Notes: generated by a model not told the origin, from the sequence alone. A stretch of DNA of 64,000 nucleotides from Brachynemurus nebulosus (GCA_035578155.1 JAPWDM010000005.1:48068954-48132953), one strand, 5' to 3'; numbered from the stretch's first letter, positions 1-13,622 are shown. Translations and numbers: made by a program.

Positions 1-619
1 CTAATATTATAGTTTAACAAACTATTTTCCTCAATTTTTTTAATAGAAAATAGAAAGAAAATATTCACGCCAATTAAATATTAACACTTAATTTTTATTT
101 ACAAATATAGTTGTCAATTGTCACTACAAAGATTCGTATTATAGTTGCTATAAATATTTATAATATTTATTCATTGCATTCTATATCATAACATAGAAAT
201 ATAAATTTCACCTGTACTATACGAATTTTTTTTTTTTTTATTTAATATATTTTTATTCTTTAATTATTTTAAATCGCAAAATATATTATACAATACACGA
301 TGCGTTAAGTGCCTTTACTGGTCTCAATAATTATAAAAACTCGACCCTGCGGGTCTCGTTTTCGCAACATTTTCTCGATCAGTAAAAGCAACTTACCAAA
401 TTGATATTGTAAAATACTATTACGCTAACGAAATAACTAATACTACGGTGGTAACATAACACAAAATATTTTAGATTTTTTAGACACTTTAAAAATTATG
501 CATTGTGTAACCTTTATTTTATAATGTATTGAATAAATTTTAATTAATAAAATAAAACACTTTGCAAAAATACCACTCTCTATTGTGTATAAAATCTCTT
601 ATGAGATGTTACGGCTCAA
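1..619. other. AT-rich stretch, no gene seen
   Basis: Low-complexity AT-rich DNA with homopolymer T and A runs. The only structure seen is an imperfect hairpin at about 306-397 (TGCCTTTACTGGTC against a GATCAGTAAAAGCAACTT arm), too weak to name. No coding signal on either strand. Confidence 0.6.
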
Positions 620-621
620 TA

Positions 622-817
622 TGACCATTATCAAACAAGTGAAGATTAAATTCAAGTACATGCTTATTATTATACTAAAATGTAACATATCAATGGTACT
701 AGTCGATGATGGAGTACTACTGGATTAATATGTAACATTTTAGTATAAATAAGCATTTATACTAAAATTTAACATATTAATCCACTAATTTAATCTTCAC
801 TTGTTTGATAATGGCCA
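622..817. mobile_element. Short hairpin MITE with TA target duplication
   Basis: The two ends are inverted copies of each other for about 30 bases: TGACCATTATCAAACAAGTG at the left and its complement, with one difference, at the right. TA flanks both ends (620-621 and 818-819), the usual target duplication of Tc1/mariner-like elements. The interior is also self-complementary (arms around ACTAAAATGTAACATATTAA), so the whole 196-bp unit can fold back. It has no coding capacity and must rely on a transposase elsewhere. Superfamily is inferred only from the TA site. Confidence 0.7.
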
Positions 818-870
818 TACCGAACCGAAATAAGTCATAAGAGTTTTTATTTAATAGCAAATATGGAATA

Positions 871-1807
871 GGGGAAGGTCGCCCAAAGCGGGTACCCCTC
901 TTAAAGCGGGTAAGCGCTTGTATATCGTTGTATCGAATTTTTTGTCAGGTCGTGTATATACCGAGATTAACCGAATATCAACCAATGTCAATCAGTTGCA
1001 CTTGAACGCTCGTGTCGTTTAATGTCCTAGTTACTCTTCATCAAATTTTTGTGCTGGTTTTGTTAAAAATTTTGACGATAAATATTCTGTGACTAGTCAC
1101 AAACCTCTTTATTTGTAATCTTTTTGGTATTACCATATTATGTTATCATCATTTGACTTTTAATGTAGAAAAAGGTAGACATGTAGCGGCTTTCATTTTT
1201 AAATTTTTCTTAGTTAACAAAATTAAGTCTTTTTGGGTAAAGCGGGTAGACAAAATATATAGAAGCATCTTAATGGAAAAAACTGTTGGAAGGGGAAAAA
1301 AAAATAAATAATCTTCTTTTTAGGACGGAATGGGGGAAAAAGCTTAAAAAAATATTTCTGCCTTGTTTGTGGTGTTTTTGATGTGGAATCACCTGAAGTA
1401 ATATATTCCAATATGGAGGTTGTAAAGAAAGTTACAGTTAATTGTTATAAATTTTTGTCTTTTTTCAATTTTTTTTACTTAATTATTATTATTGTTAAGT
1501 TCTATATGATTAAGAAAGTTTATATTAAAAAATAATAACAGAATTTAAATACATAATATACTTACCCGCTTTGCCCAAAGGGGGTTACCCGCTTTAGGAT
1601 ACCTATACAGGCAAAGCGGGTTTTTGCAGAGGTTTTGTATTTTCTTTATTAAAAATAAATATCGTATAAACATTTCATAACCGAAGTTTCATTTTAAAGT
1701 TCGATAACTATTCTATCTGATAATATAAAAAAGATCTGCTTATCGAGGTTAAAAGTCACTTTTTTGTGCGTTTAATCTTAGCTTACCCGCTTTGGGTGAC
1801 CTTCCCC
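871..1807. mobile_element. Non-autonomous TIR transposon with repeated AAAGCGGGTA motif
   Basis: A 937-bp element with imperfect TIRs of about 24 bases starting GGGGAAGGTC, flanked by TA on both sides (869-870, 1808-1809). The decamer AAAGCGGGTA or its complement recurs at both ends and inside (near 912, 1238, 1562, 1590, 1613 and 1783), so it is a subterminal repeat, as commonly bound by a transposase. The small ORF inside (1223-1411, minus) is low complexity and not a credible protein. The family is unassigned; TA duplication suggests a Tc1/mariner-like superfamily. Confidence 0.75.
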
Positions 1808-1809
1808 TA

Positions 1810-3276
1810 CGATAAAGTAACGCTCAAATCTATCAAATTTATAAATTTTAATTTTAGTTAAAAAATAATTCGTGAAATTTTACCATTTTTTCTCAACGGA
1901 ATTGCACAATTTCGTTACGTAGGAACCAAGATGTTTGCTAGTCTTTTTAAAAGCTGATTGTCGATGATTTTTAATATAAATAATCATTTCATTCAACTTT
2001 TACGCCCCTTACCCCTCAGCTCTTGTCCATCCTTTTCTCGGAGACAGACGACACAATTTTCTGATGAGTTACATACAACATTTTTTATTATTATTATCAT
2101 TTTTTATTATCTTCTTCGTCCTCCCATTGTGGTGATTGCGAAGATGTAGAACACGACATAGTAGATATAAATATTGTCTTCTAAATCAATATTTACAATT
2201 TTACCGAGCTGGATAGGAGAGGGACGAAAATAGGAATTTTTATTTTAAATATGGTCTACGTCAAATAGAAAAATTATTATATTTCTCTATTTTCAGTCAG
2301 TATTGTCTGTTGTTTTTTTTTTTTTTAACGATTTTCTTAATGGAAAATTCGGCTCCGACAGTCACTGTTATGGTAGGCTTCATCCGATTGTCACGAAATT
2401 TCGCAAAAACGTTACAAATTCCGAACTCTTGCGTAAATATGACAATATGTAGCTAAATTGCAAATTGTTGTCATACGTGCGTATTCGACTAGAACGTAAG
2501 TTAACGCTGAAAATTGAAAAATCGTTTCAATTTTTTCATACGTCTACATTGCTTCTAAATTGCAGTGGAAATCAGGAATTACTCCAAATACAAAATTAAC
2601 TATTTAACTGGTTATTTATAAACAAATCAAAAAAAAAAAAAAATTCAACGATTAAAATCCGGTACTTAAAATAATACTTTTATCTTTATACTAATCAATT
2701 ACTTCCAGTTTGTTTCATTTATTTTAAGTCTTAAGTCTTAATTTTTCTATAGAAATAATTATTAAAATATGTTATCCATCAGATAAAATCTAATTATTAT
2801 TATTAATAATCTATATTTTGTAATATTTGCCTAATTATGTTATGAATAATATATTTATATACTTAACTGCGCATTTATTTACGCATAATTGCTGATGCGT
2901 TCTAAATCATGCTAACATCAATGTTGAGTTCTAAAATCCACCATCTCCATTTTCTTCTTGCATTTTCTCAAGCTCCGATAGATTAATTTGGTAAAATTAT
3001 GGTTGATCTATTTGCAGCTGTCATGGCAACAAATCAAAGAAATCGAAAAATCAGTTTATGGATCCACGAAGACATATTTACTGTTGCAACTAATATAATC
3101 CACTGAACATTCCTTGCATATAGGTTTTTGAAAATATATGCATCATTTGAGTGATCTATTTTGTGAAAATTCGTATAAATTCATAAAAGAATATGAGAAC
3201 GTTTACTTCGTAATTTTTCACCAAAAAACAAATGATAACCGTAAAAAATATACTTTAATTTTACCATACATTTTAT
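1810..3276. other. AT-rich stretch, no gene seen
   Basis: No coding, RNA or repeat structure that I can support. Poly-T and poly-A runs occur near 2311 and 2630. The short ORF at 1958-2149 has no recognisable domain and lacks codon structure. Confidence 0.5.
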
Positions 3277-3380
3277 CCTGAAAGTTGTAGAAAATTCTAG
3301 TTACTGACTACGGAACCCTGACGTAATACGTGTTCAACACGAATTTGGCAAATTTTTTTGTTCTGTATTCTCTTATATGT
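3277..3380 (-). repeat. Dispersed repeat of the CAAGTGCG/GGGTTCCGTA family, diverged copy
   Basis: On the minus strand this reads as a diverged CAAGTGCGTGTTGGATG-like start, then GGGTTCCGTAG, then a GGATAAAATGTATGG tail. The same order of motifs occurs at 16640-16735 (minus), 34787-34930 (plus) and 52197-52290 (plus), with partial copies at 26056-26100 and 46893-46960. It resembles a short dispersed sequence common in insect genomes with GCCAAGTGCGAGTCGG and GGGTTCCGTACC blocks; that resemblance is from memory. The class of the parent element is unknown. Confidence 0.5.
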
Positions 3381-6030
3381 TATATCATTGAAAGAAGCTT
3401 GAAATGGCAAAAAACAATAATACTTAGAAGTCGTATTGTTAGTATATTACTGAAATAAAACAATGCATACTATATATGAATGTGTAGGAGTCTGCACGAC
3501 TGGAAGGTGAGGGATGGTAAACAGAAATGGAAATATGACGATAAACTGTCAAATAATACTTAAGACATACATATATACATTAAAATTATTGTTATTTTAC
3601 TGTTTACTTTACAAATATACAATGCAGTTTATAACATTTTAACTTGAAGTAGTTAAGTTTTTAATGATACCACCAGAAAATGTCTTACATTTAATGCACT
3701 TTTCACCATTTTCCATACGAATGTATTCAACGTGGCTCAGAAAAGTCACAATGTTAAATCACTACGGCTACCTGTAGCTTAAATATTTTATTAAAAACTC
3801 ACTTCTTGAAGATGTGAGACGATCATATCATAATTTTTTCATAGATGGTCCGTGCCATTTAAAGTCGGCCATGTCAGCCACAGGAGCAGATTGGTATTAT
3901 TAGAATAGAGTCCGGACACATCATAAATTCTCATTTTGTAAATTTTTAATAATTTCACACTATGAACGTTGCATGCAGTATTCATTTCTATTGTTCTTCG
4001 AGAAATCTTCCCCAACTAAAACTATATATATATATATATATATATATACCATATTATTATAGCAGACAATTAACTATATTTCGCTACTAATACCATCTTC
4101 AGTATCATTCAAGACTCACAAAATTTTACAGTAATAATGTTTGAATGTACTTGTTTCAAAATGGCAGCACTGACTGCAATGAACTCAAGTATTTTTCTAC
4201 TTAGTGCTCATATATGCGTATACGAATGAAGCCATTAAGAAATACAAACAAACCTGTTTTTGAGCGATTTTTTTAGTGGAGTTTTTTAACAAACAAATAC
4301 ACATCAGAGTGCATAATGTGGATAAGAAGTAAAAAAAGTTAAAAATTTTAATTTTGCAGTAAGATTAGCTGCTGAGTGTTTTTAAACAATTTTATCATCA
4401 CATGATTCCGTTTCTTTACATATGAATCGATTATAGGTATGTATTGTAATTTTTGCAACATTTTAAAAAAGTGTTCCCATGTGTATAAATTAATTTTTAT
4501 CTTGTTTACAAAAACAATTTTTAGAAGAATCGTGAGGTACTGAGTTATGTATTCTCTATGAAACATTTTTTATGCAGACTCACTCTATTGCCTTCCCATC
4601 TACCGATCTGTCTCTTTTAGAAATATTTGTCGCCACATGATTTTGCCACCTAGTTCATTTAGCTCCCCAGTAAATACGCCATTAGAGAAAAGTGCGGTAA
4701 AACGTGGTAGTTAAGCTTTAATAGTAAATAAAACTCACAGTTAACTCATTATTTCCCAGTGTTACCTCTAGGTGACAGTGATTTGTGATTTTTTTTTAGA
4801 GACAATATAACAAATTTTAAAAATAAACGTGTTACGACTAAAATGTTAATACTTAGTAGTATTCATGGTTTTAATTTGACAACACTGAAGTTATGTTAAC
4901 GGTCAAATTAATTCTGTTGTTTCAAACGATTTTCTGTTTTATTGCGCGTGAGTGTATCTTGTGGTATTTTTGCTGTTATAAAAATGCCTAAAGAGTAGAT
5001 ACTGTTATTATTGTTATAACAAATTATTATTTAAGAATCAAGCTTATAATCAAAGTGATTTTTTGCCGGTAATTTCATACCGTTTTACTCAGTTCATATA
5101 TAAATAACGCCCAGTATGACCTATAAGTGATACGCCATTAAAAAAAAACTAAAGAGTATTTCTTTTTCAATTTTTTATTTTTAATATGTTGAGTATCTAA
5201 AAAGAAAAACTTGCACAAAATAAGAATATTTTGTCGATAGATCGCGGCTTGGGAATTGACGAGTTAATAATTGAAATTTTGTTTTTATCAATAAAAAAGT
5301 TAGAACATTTATTCCACCAAACTGGTTTGATAAACTAGTAGTACAATAAGTAACTTTAAATTAAAATAAACATTTGCAGTATACAAATGTAGACATCACA
5401 TATATAATATAGATGTATCGTTAGTTTTATAATAGCATAAAATCCCATTTATAAACAAGTGGATACTCTTATACGTTTAATTTCCTCAGAGATTGAACTA
5501 GGTATACACCTATATATAGACAAGCCCACACATTACAGACGTGTAATAACTAGAGTATACTGTATAAAATCAAATAATAACATTATTATTTGAACATAAC
5601 ATATAATACAGAGGTAAATATTATTAATAGTAGTTAAATACAATCATAGATAAGTTAGATAGATACGAATATCGGAACTCTATTATATTCAAATATACCC
5701 CCATAATTTTTTAAAAAAAAGAAAAAAGGTATCAATTTTTAATTATCGATACATAATAGGAATAAAAAAAATCAAATATCACTGTTGCCTTATAAAATAA
5801 ATTCGATTGTTTGGGAATGTTTTGCTGGTACAGCGTGATCCACAAATTTAGTCATTGTTCTGATAAAATTGATAAAATATTGACTTCCCAACATTGGAAG
5901 ACTATTGTAACTGGGCTATAGGTACATATGTTTTTCCTATCGTTGCCAAAATACTAAGATTCATAAAGTCTATGGAAAGTATCAAAATAAATTTTAAAAA
6001 ATTAGAATTTGGTTATTAGAATTTTTGGTT
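3381..6030. other. AT-rich stretch, no gene seen
   Basis: Apart from a (TA)n run at 4023-4048 I see no supported gene, RNA or transposon. Short ORFs such as 4348-4566 (minus) show no domain and are expected by chance. Confidence 0.5.
4023..4048. repeat. (TA)n microsatellite
   Basis: Uninterrupted TA dinucleotide run of about 26 bases. Confidence 0.95.
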
Positions 6031-6033
6031 TTA

Positions 6034-6425
6034 GGGGACATCCATTAATTACGTGAGCTGTTTTTTATTCAATTTAGACTCCTCCCTTCCCTTAGGTGAA
6101 ATTTAATGAGGTTTGGTTATACCCCCATTCCCCTTATGTGAAATTTACGCTAAAATTTTTTTTTTTATTTTTAAAGCTCTGAGTTTTTTTTTACTCTTAA
6201 AATAAATGATTTTAATATTTTAGCCATGAGATTTTTTGAAGTAGGCAAAATGAACACTCAAAATAATTTTTTTTATTACCTGTAGAATAGTTAATATATT
6301 TTGAGAGTTGGCGCAAGTTTGTCGATTATTAACCCCCCGCCCTTCCCCAGTTCAAATAAGATTTAATGACATTTTATCGGACCCCTCCCCCCCATTTTAA
6401 GCTCACGTAATTAATGGATGCTTCC
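6034..6425. mobile_element. PIF/Harbinger-like MITE with TTA target duplication
   Basis: A 392-bp element. Left end GGGGACATCCATTAATTACG and right end, read on the other strand, GGAAGCATCCATTAATTACG form TIRs of about 27 bases including GTGAGCT. The trinucleotide TTA flanks both sides (6031-6033, 6426-6428); a 3-bp TWA duplication is the hallmark of PIF/Harbinger. The interior holds C-rich strings (CCCCCATTCCCC, CCCCTCCCCCC) and no ORF, so it is non-autonomous. Confidence 0.75.
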
Positions 6426-6428
6426 TTA

Positions 6429-9400
6429 TATAATTGTCTTATATCATAGCTTAAGTATATCTTGTTGCACATTAATTGAATACTTTGCAAATGCAGCTTT
6501 TGGATTGAGTCAAATGATAATCATTATTAAAGAGGAAATGCATATGTAATTTTATTTAAAAAGTATATTTTAACAGGAGTGAATGCAGAAAGATGTTAAT
6601 TTGTTCCATTAATTACTGTTATTTTGTGTAACTCCAAAAAAACCGTTTCAATCAGTAGAAATAAGAACATAAGGTAACATAATTGGGCATAATGTTCCAT
6701 TGTGGCGACAGATATATGGATATTTAGATACACGTGTCGATTCAATAAAGTATTGAAGCTCCCTGAAGGTAATTATGCTTTTGACAGCATAATAAAAATG
6801 CCTCTTCGATTATTTAGAAATTAAAATGATATATAATCGTTACAAATGACAACTTATATACCTAACGACAGTAATTCTGTCTGAGGGTGTAACGAAATTT
6901 GTAATGGTTGGAGAAACCAACAACAACAGCAAATAATTCATTCTCATAAACTTACCTTTTACACAAACTCGTAATATAACTATCTCTCACAACATCTACT
7001 ATCTAATATATTGAAAAAGGATAGTAGAAATTATAATATCTTTTATATGCGACAAAACTATATATATTTAAAATGAGTCATTTGCTTTATAAATAAATTT
7101 GACTTTAAATGGTAAATGTTTTCATTACGACCACGTGATTTTCACCCACTCATAACCTTTTTTGTTTAATGAAAATGTCTATAGCGAGTGTAATTCTGCG
7201 TGAGAGAATTCAAAATATTATATAATTTAAGAGTGTAATGATACCTGTTATGATTGAGAGTGTGTATAGAAAGTTAGTGGTTAGTTGATTATTTTAATAT
7301 TTTATATTGTTCAAATTAATTACACAACATTCTTGATGTTATATTTTGTAATATTTAGACATACCTATATTCGGTAGCGAGCAATTTTATTTTTAATTAA
7401 TTTTTCGCTTTAATAGTAATAAAAATAAGTACAGCAAGGATTCTTTTTATAATACATCCTGATCAGATGAAAATGCAATTATATTTCCGTCCTTTTTTTT
7501 AAATACGAATTCAGAATATACAGGTTGATAACAATGACTTGCGATTTCAATGTGTATAGAATACAAATGTATGTGATAATTGTTTGCAATACATTTTAGT
7601 GCAAAATAATTAATAATCAGTTAAAAACTTATACTATTATAAAAAATAAATGTATTTCGTATTAAAAATGCATTTCATATTTAACACATGAAACATCCTG
7701 TTTACAAATTATATATTGGTAGTACCTACATTCTTAAAAGGAATAAAAACATATTTCCTTCTTTCTTAAAAAGATAACGATATATCTTTCTTTCTTTCTC
7801 GCACGTGTATTATAAAAAAAATCCTTTCTGTATATATTTTTCATATTGAAGCATTCTTATGATTAAATTAATATTTATACTCACTAAAAGTTAGATAAAA
7901 ATAACTTCACTTTAATTTCATTACCTATTATTAGGTACTTATCAGTTAAATTCTGTCCTTATCAGACTTTTAAAATTCAACAAATCTATGGAAACTAGAA
8001 TAATTCAAAATAAATTTCAAAATCAAGACAACTGATAAATTATCCCTAAAAGTGGTAAAAAAATTTTAAGAACATTTTAAGAACCGCGACCCGTTCAGTA
8101 AACTCTTATCTATATACGAAATTGCCACAAGAGTTTCAATAATTTTTTTTTTTTTTTTTTGATACAGTAAATTTAATTCAATGTGGACGTTCTGGGATGA
8201 CATGTAACCTACAGTGTCAAACTCACCTGGCTTGTTTTTTTGAACACCTTGTAGACTGCAGAACAATAGATATACGGGATTAAACGTTTTTTGTTTGATA
8301 TTTGAATATTTTTTTGAATTTTTAATTAAAATAAACAGGGTTTTTTTTAGGATTAAATTTAATCTGGCATTTTAAACTGATATACCATAATGCATTGTGT
8401 TTAATAAATTATGACACCTTTAAAAAATTTAATAAAGTGCGATAGGCACCCATCTACGAGTATGTTCCGAATACATATAATCCATAAAAAAATATATCCT
8501 ATAAAATAAATATATGTATAACAAAATGTTGAGAAAATAAAATACCGAATTGTGGCATTTGTCGTGTATAGCACAAGACGATGAAGAACTTTCTTTCCGA
8601 AAACTACTTATTTGTAAAATTTACATACTATTGTGTATGGTCCTTTACATGGTTCGAAGTAGAAAAGAACAATACAAAGTCAGGAAGAAAAAAAATTTAT
8701 TGGAAAAAAGAATATTTTTTTATTGTTATAAGTACCATTTTCAGGAAAAACCACTTAAAATAAACAACGTACCTACCTTTAAGTCTGAGTAATCTCATTT
8801 TTTTTTTACTTTGTCTTGAACTAAAATAGTCATTAGCATAACATAAAAATTCAAATGTACTTGCGGGTTTTTGTTTTTACCAAAGAGAAAATATTTACAT
8901 TTACAAAACGCACATAAATTTTATTGTCACAAGAAAAGAGTTTGGAATTCAAAAACAAATTAAACAAAAAAATTTTTTTATAAACTTAAAACATGTTTAC
9001 TTTTATTTAAATTATCCCAAAGTCGAATAAAATGTCAAAATATAATATAAAAAGCCCGAACGTTATAAAAAAATGTGAACCATTAGTAAGATGGAATATT
9101 AAATCAAGGCATAGTTATTTCGCAATATTCTGCAGAATACACATATAAATTTTTTTACTATTATTTTATTGTACAGAGGATAAATTCAAATGATAATATG
9201 TTTGAAGGAAAAACTCTAAAGTATCCATTGTTATCATACCGACCATATCGTTAAATTATATCCTTGTACCATTCCAACGAATGAATATTTTTAAATAAAT
9301 TCCAAAGATTTTCTCGTACAGACTTTTAAAAATGCTTACATTGTTTCCATATATAGGTATTGCAGAGATAGGGGAACTTGAACAAGTTAACGATATTAAG

Positions 9401-9639
9401 GAAAAAGTCCAAAAGGTTCAAAGACATCTTTTTTTGCAATTTCGAAATTAAAATACATACATACTTGAATCCTTCATAATAGAGAGAAAGTGTTACTATT
9501 AGTTCCAAGGGACTAAAAATAATTTTGCTGCCGCTTTGAAGCCAATCAGCAAGTAGAAGTGCTAGGTAATGAATTATTTATTTAAAATAATAAACAATTT
9601 CGAACTTGTAGATAAAGACAAATTGTTACAGGTCCTGCG
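6429..9639. other. AT-rich stretch, no gene seen
   Basis: About 3.2 kb of AT-rich DNA with scattered homopolymers (T run at 8142-8160). The ORFs at 8066-8266, 8550-8792 and 9326-9508 are low complexity and overlap one another in different frames. Nothing supported. Confidence 0.5.
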
Positions 9640-9830
9640 AGAGAAATGACGGGCCCTCGACACAACATACAATTTTCGGACATGTTTTCTCCAAAAATAC
9701 AATTGACGAGCAAAAAAAAACGTCTTTCCATTCTGTCTGGGCCCGTAATCGAGGTTGCAAGCTTCCTTTTTAGACCCGAGCCCCCGGGTAATTGCCCCGC
9801 CTGTCCCACCCTTTCAACGGCTCTGAATAA
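9640..9830 (+). repeat. Dispersed repeat with GC-rich 3' module, copy 1
   Basis: An AT-rich run with a CTCCAAAAATACAATT-like block is followed by GACCCGAGCCCCCGGGTAAT, CCCCGCCTGTCCCACCC and ACGGCTCTG. The same order (CCTCCCAAAAAATTTACGAG, AAGCCCGGATCCCGGGCTAT, CCCCGACTACCCCGTCC, ACGGGTCTG) recurs at 47870-48055, so these are two diverged copies of one dispersed element. The GC-rich module stands out against its surroundings. Class unknown; ORFs across it on both strands are artefacts of the GC-rich block. Confidence 0.55.
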
Positions 9831-9948
9831 TTATATTGTATTGTGCTGTAATGTTCTTAGTACTATTTCATACAGTTTGAATGACATTATTCAAAATATT
9901 TGTTGCTTAATTTTTATTATAATTTTGAACTATCTAGTATTGCAAAAG

Positions 9949-9952
<4 letters not shown>

Positions 9953-10020
<68 letters not shown>
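9953..10020. repeat. (TA)n microsatellite
   Basis: Uninterrupted TA run of about 68 bases, immediately right of ordinary AT-rich DNA. Confidence 0.95.
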
Positions 10021-10022
<2 letters not shown>

Positions 10023-12107
10023 TGTAATGTAAATAATGTTTCTACCAATTATTAATGTATCCGTCTTCTTAAAAAGTCTAATTGAAACACTAGATATTTA
10101 CAACGATTCTCTCGAAAATACAAAATGACATTTATGCATCAGCCAACGACATTTACTCATTCTGTAAATCAGTTCTTTCGAAGATGATTAAAGCGCAGAA
10201 TAATGGTTTTCAATATAACATAAATTTAATTTGATTTTTAAGCCATTCATCTTTTCATCCATTCAACATCTTACCTGTCTTTCCCCTATATTTGTTGATA
10301 CAGTAGCAGACATAGATATGTGACCACCAAGTAAATTTAGATAGAAAAAATTATTCAAACTTGATTATCAATACCATTCCGATTATTTTATTCAGTCACT
10401 GTACATATCTTGAAAAAGAAAAAAGACGAACACTGTCAATTTGTGTAAGTCGATAAATGACGGAAGTGACGTAACAGCAGGAAATAAAAGATACACACAA
10501 AAAGTAATTGGAACAAAATTACTTCGCAACAATTTTTAATTTAAATAAACGGAAGAACACACGGGAGAGGAAACGTAAAGGGATATATTTTTATATAGAG
10601 AATGTAATAATGAGGCAACATCCCTACACAACATCAGAGTTTTATTTAATTATTTATAATGTTACCGAGGCAATTTTTTGAACGGGACCAAAACAAAAGC
10701 TCACCTCACCATATAGGTATATACCTACATCAGTACAAACTACACAGGTACTAAATATGAGAGGTTGGACGGGACCAGGACGTAACCAGAACGGGCATTC
10801 ACATTTGTTTCGTAAATTATTTAAATAACAATTGTTAACGAAGAAAACCGCACATAGCACAATGAAATTTGAATTTAAATTTTAAATATAGGTACCGACC
10901 GCCATGTTTTTCATGAAAAATAAAGACCAATGTAATAATTGTGGAGCAGATAATGAAATAAAATTGTTTCGAATAAAATTAATGTACCAAAAGGGTAGGG
11001 AAAGTGAAGTGACGCGAAGGGTAGTGATTTGTTTTTTTCCAATTTTTATTTGAAATTTAATTTTAAATTTCTCAAAAATGTTATTTGATTTTCATTTTAT
11101 TTTAATACCATCGGAAAACTTTATGCGGGGAAAGCATATTTCGATTCCGAAAAACAAACACAATAAGAAACAGAAGTTTTCTTAAAACTTATTGCAACAT
11201 AATTATTGATATTGAAGAATTTAAATTTTATGACCACAATCTGCTATCAAATAAGTGTGACAAAGATGCTAAATATATTCAAGAATGGAACACAAGTGTT
11301 TCGTTTTTTTCTTTTCTTTTCGGATTTTGTTTCGTATCGTCGTCTTTGTTTCATCAAAAAAGTTTATTTGCCTTTTTTGTGTACAGATCCATGAATCAGC
11401 AATAAAAAAAAAGAAAGAAAAATGTTTATAGTTATATTTAGAAGAGAGATAACACCAAACTTCTAAATTTCTTGGTTTAATGCACTATTATAGTTAGTAC
11501 CACTGAAGTACGAAATATATTATGAAACTGATTCTCTTGAAAAATTCTTAACAAATTTCGGACTTTGCCGCGTCTCAAGTATACAGACAAAAATAGTTTT
11601 ATAAGTTTCTCATCGACTTAACGGAAACTTTCTTGCGGAAAACGATACATTTGTCGATTTTGTTCTAAACAAAATATCAGTTTGTGTTTTGCGAACTTAT
11701 CGCGCTATCGTTCTTTGGAAAATATTACAGATGGGTTACTGTGAGCTTCGAATATTGAAAATATATAAATAAGATAGCAATGGATATGCTTATTGAGTTT
11801 ACTTTATTTTTACAGTTTCTTTTAGAGTATTTTTGTATGTTTTTCTAAAGATGCTCTTTTTAAAATTTTTCGTGGAACAAAGTAAATTCATTTCATATTT
11901 TCGATTAGCGCATATTTACTCAAAAGAATTCTGGATAGGTATATAAGACTAGGGAAATTTTTACAATATTACGATGGTCGCGTTATGAACTATTTAAGGG
12001 TCAGAGAATGATGGTAAGAGTCTGAATAGCAGAAATGTTTCAAACTGGTCCAGCTTTGTTTCGATTGTAGTGAAAATCAATCGATTTTTACTTTAAATAG
12101 CTAACAA
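10021..12107. other. AT-rich stretch, no gene seen
   Basis: No supported gene, RNA or mobile element. ORFs at 10654-10860 (minus) and 11206-11394 (plus) have no recognisable domain. Confidence 0.5.
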
Positions 12108-13622
12108 CGACTGGTAGTGCGTCTAACATGGAAAGGTTCCCAGGTGTCCGCCTCCGATTTCAATCCCGCTGAAATATGTTATTCTACGTCGAAATCTAAG
12201 AGACACGTATTTTGTTTTATCGGCGGAAAAACGGTTTGAAGGGGTGATATCGCCCTTCAAAAATTGGGGTAAAAATTTAATTTTTCAAATATCTCGAAAA
12301 CAGTAAGAAATAGAGCAAAAGTTTAAATTGGCGATATTGCTCTTTTTTAAAGAACTATCTATTGATATGCAATTTGTTCAATTTACACCAACAAGGGTAG
12401 TTGGGGGTTAAAATTTGAGGATTAATTTTGTAAGAAGGGGGTGAAAATTAAAAAAATATAAAAATTTTGTTTACAGATTTGAAATCTACGTCAAAAAATC
12501 TAATTGACCTGTTTTTGCTCAATGTCCTAATATTAAATCTAAGGGTAGTTAACTAGGGGGTGACTGTGTCGAATAGTCGTACCACTTGGGTAGTTCAAAT
12601 TCTTATTCATGGAAAATAATGCAAGACAATTAGAATAACGTAGAAATGAAATTTTTACTTCAAAATTCATTTTAAGCAACATTGGCGAGGGGGTGAGTCA
12701 CCCTCTTAAATTACATACTAGTTTACTAACACTCATTTGTACTATTAACACACTGACAGTGGGTAATAATGTCACAATAAGTAGTTCTGAGGTTGGACTA
12801 TCGTATGTAAGGTTTTTATTAGGTTTTCATTCATTTTAAAAATATCGTTATTTTCGGTATCGGTAATTTTCGATAACGAAAACTATAACATCCATTAAAA
12901 AACAAACCTTATAAAAACCTTACATACGTTAGTCCAACTTCAAAAACCACTTATTGTGACATGATTGCCCACTGTCAGTGTGTTAATAGTACAAATGAGT
13001 GTTAGTAAACTAGTATGTAATTTAAGCGGGTGACTCACCCCCTCTCCAATGTTGCCCAAAATGAATTTTGAAATCAAAAATTTTATTTCTACGTTATTCT
13101 AATTGTCTTGCACTATTTTCCATGAAGAAGAACTTCTTGAACTACCCAAGTAGTACGACTATTCGATACAGTCACCCCCTGGTTAACTGCCCTTAGACTT
13201 AATATTACGACATTGAACAAAAACAGGTCAATTCGATTTTTTGACGTAGATTTCAAATCTGTAAGCAAAATTATGTTGTTTATTTTTCAGCCCCTTTTTG
13301 CAAAATTAACCGCAAAATTCTAACCCCCAACCACCCCTGTTGATGTAAATTGAACAAATTGCATTTCAATAGATAGCTCTTTAGAAAAGAGTGATATTGC
13401 CAATTTAAACTTTTGCTTTTTCTCGTACTGTTTTCGAGATATTTGAAAAATTAAATTTTTACCCCAATTTTTGAAGGCCGATTTCACTCCTTCAAACTGT
13501 CTTTCCGCCGATAAAAAAAAGTACGTGTCTCTTAGATTTCGGCGTAGAATAATATATTTCAGCGGCATTGAAATCGGAGGCGGACACCTGGGAACCTTTC
13601 CTTGTAAGTTGATACGCACGTT
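12108..13622. mobile_element. 1.5-kb fold-back (long inverted repeat) element
   Basis: Two arms of about 750 bp meet near 12865 and are inverted copies over nearly their whole length. Examples: GGAAAGGTTCCCAGGTGTCC near 12130 against its complement near 13580-13600; ACTAGTTTACTAACACTCAT near 12718 against its complement near 12995; CTTACATACG near 12922 against the left arm near 12805. There is almost no spacer. The arms differ by scattered substitutions and small indels, so this is an aged duplication rather than an assembly mirror artefact. The outer 20-30 bases match less well and no target duplication was found. ORFs at 13320-13655 and 13471-13737 are opposite-strand readings of the same arm and not genes. 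It could be a fold-back transposon, a long-TIR element or an inverted duplication of a repeat. Confidence 0.85.

Noticed and set aside
5500..5760. Possible additional repeat with TATATAGA motifs
   Set aside because: Low-complexity AT sequence with no consistent unit or second copy.
9646..10032. 128-codon ORF
   Set aside because: Its last third is a translated TA microsatellite and the rest lies in a dispersed GC-rich repeat.
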